DNA of 64,000 nt, from contig OV277857.1 in assembly GCA_922989275.2 (NCBI GenBank), forward strand, positions 51,623,083-51,687,082, given 5' to 3'. The notes under the pieces were generated by a model. It was given only the letters and a program-made list of their open reading frames with translations, was not told the DNA's origin and did not search any database. Within the stretch, counting starts at the first letter, position 1. Each line of letters opens with the position of its first letter. The translations under genes and the position numbers were made by a program. Positions 10,557 through 19,700 of the stretch are shown one piece after another. The DNA is from Gari tellinella. Its lineage: Eukaryota > Mollusca > Bivalvia > Cardiida > Psammobiidae.

Positions 10557-12640
10557 GCAGTAAACTATTGCTCAAATTCAAAGTAGGAATTTTGAGTACA
10601 CACATCTCGATACGTTTCTCAAACAGTCTTGATCCTGAAAAGACGCTCAGTTACTTGGCGTTTGATTTTAAATGAAAGTGTTTGTAAATGCAAACCATTT
10701 TGATATTTGCAGTGACGCAGGTTTTAATATCAACTCTTACTGGAGGCAGATGAGGATTGTTTTGTTTTTTGTTTTTATTTACGTCGATCGCTTTTAATAG
10801 TATTTCAGTCATATCGTGACGCCCCGCTAATTATCAGTGGAGGAAGACCCTAGAATCCCTTTATGCATGTTTTAAGGCACAAATAGGCAACTACTGACCA
10901 CCCGCAAGCCAGCTGGAAGGCTTCCACACATGAAAAATCCAAATGACCAGATCAGAACCCACAGCGACGAGGAGCTTAGTCATTGTAAGTCAGTGACTTT
11001 AACCCTTTCATGATCAAATTATTCGGGATAGTTTTACCCCTTCACCGCTTCATTGTCGTCTGTTTCCGGATCCAAACTGTTTGCAAACGCGCTTTTAAGC
11101 GTATGATTGAGAGTAAAAAGGTTAACCACTAGGCATGCAACGGAAGCCCCGTCGATTGTTTTGTAACAGGTGTTTTACGCCACACCAGAGGTTATCTTAG
11201 ATATAAGTTGATAGATGGTACAGTGGAGAGGAAGTTCTTCTTTCCCAATCATTATTTATGCTAAAACAATTATTTCCATTGAAAACAATGTAGAACCGGA
11301 TCAGACGCCAGGTATACCTGGCGTATCAGGCTCCAAACTATTTGCTACTCAGATTGTATTTTTGTCGTATAGATTGGATGAAATATTTTAACCCTTTCAC
11401 TCTCAATGACGCCATAAAGCGCATTTGCAAACAGTTTTGATCCTGATCAGACGCCGCCTAACGCGGGATCTGATCAGGATCAAAAATGTTTGCCACTTGT
11501 TTTGAAATAACGTCAGTCATACTGCCTTAAATCTAACTTTGAAACGATATAGCAGACAATGATATTGAAGCAGACGACAATATGGACGTGTAAGGGTAAA
11601 ATCTCACGATAAATTTGACCATGAAAGGTTTAAATTTCTATGAGTAGTTTGCACAAGGCGGCGCGGTAGAGAAAAGAGACACATACTACACGGTATAATA
11701 GTGTTGATGAGAGAAGAGTAGCAGCAAACATAATAGTGCCAGATACCAAGCACGTATGGTGACCAGAACACATTATACAAACTGGTAGAAAAAGAGAAGA
11801 CCTTTGTGAACAATAAAACTAATAAAACCATGCGTTGTGAACTATGAATTTCAAAGCATATCAGGTGTAAAGGACTGTCGGACCTACGACTCGATTGTTT
11901 TACAACAAAGGATATACGTATTTATAGCATAAACAACTTTTAATGATTTCTTTTTTATCATAATTTTTATAACATATTTTACAATTTTCATATTATACAA
12001 AATACATTTTACACGTGAGATGAGAAAACTGCACACAGAAATCCTGGAAAAAAGAAAGAAAAACATGTATTAAGAATCAAATAGATTAAACATTCGTTTA
12101 ACATTAAAATTAGAGTTATATACATGTACTATCAACATATTTTAAATAAGCCATTGATTCCATAAATATAGACAGGTACATTATTTCAGATACTAGATCG
12201 AATAACTCTACCAAACCTATAGATATGGTTACTACAGTGAAGAAGGCGTTATTCTTGCTTAATAAACGCGTTATTACGATAAATCAAGTATTTCAATGGA
12301 ACTTGTGCCAAATAAATATGTTACTTTCTTGTACATGATTTATATGGAACGCACAGTATTGCAAATATTAAAAAATATATATTAAAGATATATCTTGATC
12401 AAAACTCGTGCTGCCGTTTGTTTCCTGACTATACATGTACATGTATCTAACTCATATTGAACTTTTCAGCCATATTATCTTACTTCTAAAAGATACAAAT
12501 GATCAAATAAACTATTTGTATTTCTGTCAACAATACTACATTGTTTTATCATTTGTAAACTTTAGCTGTTGTATATGTTTGCATTGATTTCCAATTCTGT
12601 TTACCCGACTCGCTCTCTAACGCAAATGCGTGTGAGCTAT
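10557..12640. other. Gene-free stretch
   Basis: Contains a TTAA/CCCTTTCACT MITE with cassette B (11388-11632) and hairpins near 11280-11340. The rest is AT-rich sequence without a supportable gene. ORFs here are short and show no codon pattern. Confidence 0.5.
11388..11632. repeat. TTAA-flanked MITE (CCCTTTCACT ends) with cassette B hairpin
   Basis: TTAACCCTTTCACTCTCA at the left and CATGAAAGGTTTAA at the right. The hairpin arm TTTTGATCCTGATCAGACGC has its complement. Confidence 0.7.
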
Positions 12641-13591
12641 CTTAAGGGTGTATCAATGTCATGAGCCATTTTTTTCAAAGTATTAAACTTTTTTTCTATC
12701 ATTGTTTTTTTGGAAGAGCTATTTATGATGAATGAAATAATGAAAAAAAAAATATGGTGGTGTCCTTTTTTTTGAGCTACAGCGATTTGAAAAAGGTATG
12801 TCAAATTTGGATTTTTTTCTTCAAATTTTACCAATTCAGAGTACAAGCTTCAGTAAAATCTATTTCAAAACAAAACAAAAATGGTAATTTGGGTTTTCTT
12901 TATTTATTTCATGTCTATGGTGGTATGTTCACATATATAAACCACATTTAGACAAAGCAGGCACCAGGTTTGAACAATATGGATCCTTGAATATAAAAAA
13001 TATGCTTGATATAGGGCATGCTTTTATTAGATTTTTTTATTTTATGAAAAAAAGTAAAAAAGTTTGAAAATGAAATAGTTCTAGTATTTAACTTTTTCTT
13101 ATATTCTACCAGATGAAAGCCCATACTAAGGCAGTTCAAAATATGAAAAGAAATTGAAAGGGCAGTGTTGAAAATTTTGAGTTATTAAAGTAAAAAGAGT
13201 TATCACCCCTTACAAAATTTACAAAAAAGTACCATATCGATGATATTTAGAGCTTTATAAATTTCACATTTGGTGCCTTAGTTTTCTTAAATTAGTTTTT
13301 GTATGAAGAAATACTACCATAGATAGGAAATAAATAACACAAACCCAAATTATCATATTTGTTTTCATTTAAAATGGGTTTTATTGAAGCGGGCTGTTTG
13401 AAAAGGACAACATAAGAGGAAGTGGGTGGGGTAAATTTTACATGGCCGTAGAGCCAACTGTTGTTCACCAAAATGTACACTTTTTCTATTTTTTCATTCA
13501 TCTTAAATAGCTCTTCAATAGAAAACCATCATAGAGTGTTTTCATATACTTTGAAAAGTTCCCAAATTCATGACATTGATACACCCTTAAG
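12641..13591. mobile_element. Foldback element, 951 bp, long inverted arms
   Basis: Ends CTTAAGGGTGTATCAATGTC and its complement. Similarity of the two halves continues inward for several hundred bases, for example AAACCCAAATTATCAT against ATGGTAATTTGGGTTT and ATAGACATGAAATAAA-like against TAGATAGGAAATAAAT. No coding capacity. No target duplication that I can state. Confidence 0.75.
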
Positions 13592-13725
13592 GTCTAGCGA
13601 TACAGTGAAGATTCAGAAACCTAAGCAAAATTAATATTTAATTTAACTATTTCTAGATACAAATTAGTCCAGTGCACCGCATGTTTTATAAAACCAAAAA
13701 CCAACAAAATAAAGTAAAGCTTACT

Positions 13726-13784
13726 TTAAATATCAACGGGTGGTAGTCCGTCATCCTTTTCAAGTGTTCCAAGTCCAAGTGTGT
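13726..13784 (-). CDS. Helix-exon gene copy 1, terminal exon
   Basis: Acceptor TTCTTTTCCAG|, 59 bases to the TAA stop. Encodes LGLGTLEKDDGLPPVDI. Copy 2 has a terminal exon of exactly the same length ending GLPRVDI and TAA. Confidence 0.8.
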
Positions 13785-16700
13785 CTGGAAAAGAAGGAAT
13801 TAGATTATTATTATTACAATAATTATTATTATTATTATTGTTATTATTATCATTATTATTATTACCATTATAATATTATAATAAGTATTATTACATGTGT
13901 CATTACTATCATCATTAATAAACATCGGCATCGTCATTACTATTATCTTATATTATGTATATTGAATACAACACCAGACGCTGAACTATTTGGTATTTTA
14001 TTTGGATCCAACGTTTTAACACTCGAACGGTTATTCTTCCTTGCGTAAACACAAACGAAACGCATTAGTATTGCAATGGAATGTAGAAAACGACACTGGT
14101 TTTAATTTCTAACACTTTATTTATATCTGGGTGGCTAACAGTTTGGAGCTTACCAGACACCGGCTAACCCGGCGTCTGATCTGGCTCCACAATATTTGCA
14201 ATTGATGTAAGATTTAAAGCGTCTATTTTGAACTATGGGTGTCCATTCCACTGTACATGTACATGTATTTAGAGTATACTCAGTTTAAATGCATTAAACT
14301 GTGTTATTTTCAGACGGAATTCTATTATATTGAATAGCAAATGATACTACAGTAGGCTGTGGGGTTAAGGTGAGGCATGGTTTCTTGCGATTATAACCTA
14401 TGTCTGAAGTATAAATTCATCTGGGCCAAAAACGAAATTTAATACATGGATATAATTGTGAAAAACAGACACCAAGATACAGTCGCGTTTCTCTCATATA
14501 ATCAACTGTAAACATTGCGCGTACTGCACAATATATCGCCGGATAAACTTTCTTGACCTTTAGAATGCAAATGAACCCCCGATATAATAAACAATTTTTG
14601 CAAAAAAGTACTAACAAATATCGGCATTGTACATGTATGATATGCTGTTACATGTATGCAAGTTATTTGGTTTTATGACAATATTTTTAAGACATTGCAT
14701 ATTAGTTTCTTACTATTAAAAGTTATTTCGCGCCTGTTTTACGCCCTTATAAACATTAAATGTTTATTAAAGTGGAATTCGCAAATGCATAATCATTTTC
14801 TATTGAAGGGACAATACAGTGCTCCCTCCATACGACGACCCTCCCAACAACGGCTACCACCTTACAAAGACCCTTGCCGCAGTTCCCTAAACAGAACACT
14901 TATGTACAACGCTTTTACTTCTGAAATATCTCCTGCTTAAAATTGTCGCCTGCTGTTGTTTCTCAAATTTACATGTTCATTTGTAAGTGGACAGACAGAA
15001 GACATATAATGATGAGTGACAAACAGATTGAATCCAGCTCAGGCCCCGCGTTACGCGGCGTCTGATCTGGATTCAAGCTGTTTGGAAATGCAAGCAAAGT
15101 TTTAATTTCCCCTCTCTATAACGACTCGCTTTGAATAACCGAACAACACACAAAATCTGTGTCCCCCATTGAGTGTCGTTGTAGAGAAGGAGAGCTGTAA
15201 TACAATTGTAACATACCAATGAATTCTCTTGCAGTTCTTGGCCGTCTGGTGGCCGACTGGTTCGTGTTGGCAACAATTCGGGTAAGAGAATCCTGAACAG
15301 CCAGGTCTGCGATATCTGTATTTACGAGTATAAGTAGAAACAAATGATACAGTGAATACATGTAAGAGAGTCATGTACATGTACATCAATGATTTATGTA
15401 TACAGTGGAGAAAACGTTATTCTTTCCCAATAAACGCGGTTACGCTTAAACTATTGTTTCAATTGCAAACAGTTTGGAGCAAGATCAGACGCCGGGTAAC
15501 CCGGCGTCTGATCAGGCTCCAAACTACTTACCAATCAGGTTAAAATGAATAGTTAGAATTATCAAAATGTTGTTATTTTCTCCATTTTAATGTTTTGCGT
15601 TTGCGTCTCGTTTGCGTTTTTAAAACGGGAAAGAATAACGTTTTCTACACTGTAATTAGTACAAACAAGTTAATCAAATGTATAGGCAGTCGTGTAAGAT
15701 AAGTTCTGTATAAAAGGGTCGGCGATATCTGTACTAGTGGAATAGTAAGAGAAAATGCCAAAACGTTTTAGAGAGTCGTCATTTACACCAATATCAGCAA
15801 TTAGTACCTAATAGAACCAAATTATATACAGTTAAAACGACTAAGAGACCTGTGCAAAACCGTCATTGATATATAAACTGGACAAGTGTATTCTTCACAT
15901 GTACAATGTTTGTAAATGATAAATGCATGCACATGTATACACATCACTAAGGGTTGATGACTTGCTCGAAGTTTGGATCATATATTAAATAGATTAACCC
16001 TTAGCCCGCCAAATAAATTGTCGTCTGCTATATTTCTCGTCTGCTTCAAGTTCAAAGTGCTTCAAAGTTGCTCAAAATTGCTGAAAATGTTGTCCAAGTG
16101 TCAAACAGCTTGGATCCGGATGAGACGCCGAGTTACACGGCGTCTCATCCGGATCCAAGCTGTTTGCATATGGAGCTATAGTCGTGAGTGGCAGGCTAAG
16201 GGTTAATAGGAACGTTTCAATAAAACCATACAAAAAAGATAATGAAAACAGGAAAGCATTTGGCTATAGAAAAGTGAAACCCTAACATGTAGTAATTGTA
16301 CTGAAACAGCAATGTAGAAAACGTTTCACTTTCTCATATCAGCGGAAGTACATGTTATTCAAACGCATTTACCTGTTTAGATATAGAAAATATTTCTTTT
16401 GATATATACATGTATTCAAGACTGTATAAAAGGGAACTAATTTCTTCAGTGAAGGAATATATTATTGACGCGTATTTATGGGATATTGGGTTAAAAACGG
16501 ATCAACGCCGACTCACCCGGAGTCTGATCATTATTCACCTATGTAAGATACTGCGACTGGATTATGTGCTACTTACCTTCAGCCTGACTAGAAGTTATGG
16601 ATTCTGGCGAGTTCCTGTGCGCCTCAGCCTCCAGCTTAACTTGTTCGCCAACAAGAATGGTCCTAGAGAACTGTTCGGCAAAGTCTGAAACAAGACAAAG

Positions 16701-19700
16701 CTGGTACAGTGGAGAAGACGTTATTACTTCCAGTTTAAACACAAACAAAATGCACAACAAATTTGACGATACTGACTATTTATTTCAATCTGAATGACAA
16801 ATAGTTTAGAACATGATCAGACGCCGTATTACCCGGCGACTGATCTGGCTCCAACCTGTTTGCAATGGAACAAAAAGTAAAACCTTATTGGTTTCAAACA
16901 GTTATTTTAATGATGATAGTTTAAGTATGACAGGGTTTCGTTCAATATAAATCAAAATACATTTTTAATAAACAATCGTAAAGACAACTCTCGGCTTGAT
17001 GCAGTGCAGTATTAACATAGAAAGCTCCTGCAGCAGCTTTCTTCATTAGTTTCATTCTATATTGAGTAACCAGCTATATGCAGACCTCTCTCCGCGACTT
17101 CGTTCAATAGTACATACATTTATTATATGCCTTCGAGTGATATCGAGCGTTTCCGCGTGTATTTGCAGAGTAAAATACAAGAGTCTGTATCAGCCACCTT
17201 GTATCAGCCACTTTGTATTTTACTCTGACCTCGCTTTCGATTTGACGTGACGTCATTTACGTACATGTACGAGTGCCGCGTTATTCTTTATGACATACAA
17301 AAAATCTTGTTCTGCTTCAAATAACTAATAAATTTTGGATATAAAATGATTTAAACAACTATTTAGTTGTTTCTGGTTTGTATTCAAGGCATATAATAAA
17401 CACATCACCAGTTGGCAGTGCGCAACAGAGTGTTGCATTTAGCTCTCGACGTTTTTGGCGGAAACAACCGATCAGACTCGCGCCAAGGCGCTCGTCAGAT
17501 CGGCTATTTCCGCCAAAAACGTCTCGAGCTAAATACATCACTCTGTATCGCGCTGTCAACTGGTAATGTGTATATATGTATACATGAAAACAAAACAAAC
17601 TGATTTAGGACGAATTTGATTGGTTTCAGTTGTGAGAAGTTACATTGTACTAAATTAACTATATCATTATCAGAATTAACGTAAAATTTGTGACATGTAC
17701 ATGTACATTTGTATTTGCATTACATTTTCGTTGCACCACGAGAAAACAAAACTCATTGTATTACCAAAAAGTGCCAATTTTAAAAGCCACTTTGGTCTAG
17801 GTGTCTGGTCATAGTTAATTGTTATCAAAACAGTCAAGTAGCAAAAACTATGTTTACAGGGATTCCATTCTCCGGATTTTTCCGAAATCTGCAGGTTTTT
17901 ATCCTATCATGTGGTTATTTTCAACCTGTTTTAAGTAATCGCACTTAATGCAGTGGTTTCGATCTATGTAAACCTCTTTTCAAACAGAAATTGAAGGGTC
18001 TACCATTGGATAAAATGTAAAGCTTAATCAAGGGAGTTACTCTCCATGAAAATGAGTCGATAAGCGGTTTCTCACTAATACGAATCATTCGTTTTCAGTG
18101 TAAGGTTGCCAGTACATATACGAAATGCATATTGATGCTTTAATAAATCCTTACCAGACACGGCGCTAGGAGTTGGTGATCCAACTCGACTTTCGGCCTC
18201 AAGTTTGGCCTTGGCACTCAGGACTATGCCCTTGACGTAGCTTGCAGCAAATGCTGAAATAATTCATAACACGTTTTATTTATTCGTTATTTAAAAACTA
18301 TATTGGCTGTATTCTAATTGATATAACTAACATCGTTAGACCAACATCACTATATCAGTTGATATAGATTAATATATACATGTATATGTATCAATATACC
18401 CAAAACTGCAGTGTGCATTGGAATGCGGAAAGTATAATATAGCAGTATAAACTTGATTTTACTATGATTGTTTTAGAGGTACACAATTATGTAAAGCCGA
18501 CTTATTAAACAAGTCAAATCATTTCACGTAGGACACTGGTTGCTATCAAAACTCAAAACAGCAAATCAAATACTATAGCATTATATAGCATCCATTTTTT
18601 TTTTAAGTATTAACACAATTAATATCTATTGATATTTGGGGGGGGGGGGGGGGGGAAATATTTTAAAATAATTCGACGCCTGATTCGGGAAAAAAACGGT
18701 TAAATTTAATATAAATAAATTATTTAAAACATGTTTAGAACAGTTTAAAGCAGGCATTAACATGAGCAAAAAACGTGAATTAAAAGATAACTCTTTAGAC
18801 GCATCAAAGATATTTCCTACCCTTCATGTCGAGGTCGTGGACACTGTGGCTTGGAGATGCCTTGACAAGTTCAGGTTCGATTTGGGTCATTTGTTCGAGC
18901 ACAGCAACATCTGAAACAGTATCACATAACACCATTAACCCATTTGGCCCAGTGGAGTCTTCCATGTTTATATATTGGATTAGTCCGTTTTTTATCAAAG
19001 GGATTGCTGGTCAAAAGTTTCTTTTTCATTTTGTTTTATATTGAAATTCCTATCAGCAAATAGTGGAGACTCTGATCAGACGCCGCATGATGCGGCGTCT
19101 GATCAGAGTCGCCACTGTTTGCCTATGTCCCATATATGGGATCGTGGGCACGAATGGGTTAATACTTTACCACATAGCCTGTTTCTACCTTTGAAGGCAA
19201 ATGAGCACTCAAAGCAGGTTAAAAATAAATGTGCATTAGGGCACATTCTGCTTTACTTTCAGCATCCTTTAAGCAACTATCTGCTAGGATATAGAAAATA
19301 TTTAATATTGGTACACGTTTATACAATATAAATTTTGAACTTTTTTTTGTCCTTCTGTGGATGAATAAATGATGGCGCTAACAGGCAACTCTATGGAGGA
19401 ACGGGTTAAACTCTCCAACAGCCGATGTACATTTGACAAGGACGTTACAAACGGTTTTAATTTAAATCTTAACTGTTTAAAATTCATATTTCGTCTTCCG
19501 ACATTTTTTTATTACACATTGCCAATTTTGACAGAACTCAATTTTAAAGCATATTACATAAAAGTAAAGCAGAAGGCGCATTAAGGCGCATTATGATTTA
19601 CTTTAAGCCTGCTTTAGGCAATCATCTGCTAGAATATAGAAACGTTTTCTTTTATAATACATTTTCATGACTTTATAAGGAGGAACTGTCCTTTCAGTGG

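Noticed and set aside
13740..14048. 102-codon plus-strand ORF rich in Tyr
   Set aside because: Produced by the ATT microsatellite. The real coding signal here is the minus-strand terminal exon.
17359..17603. ORFs of 60-79 codons on both strands
   Set aside because: A symmetric hairpin gives open frames on both strands by mirror effect.
18637..18656. Poly-G tracts as possible quadruplex regulators
   Set aside because: Single long homopolymers in introns and flanks with no positional link to a gene end. Ordinary slippage explains them.
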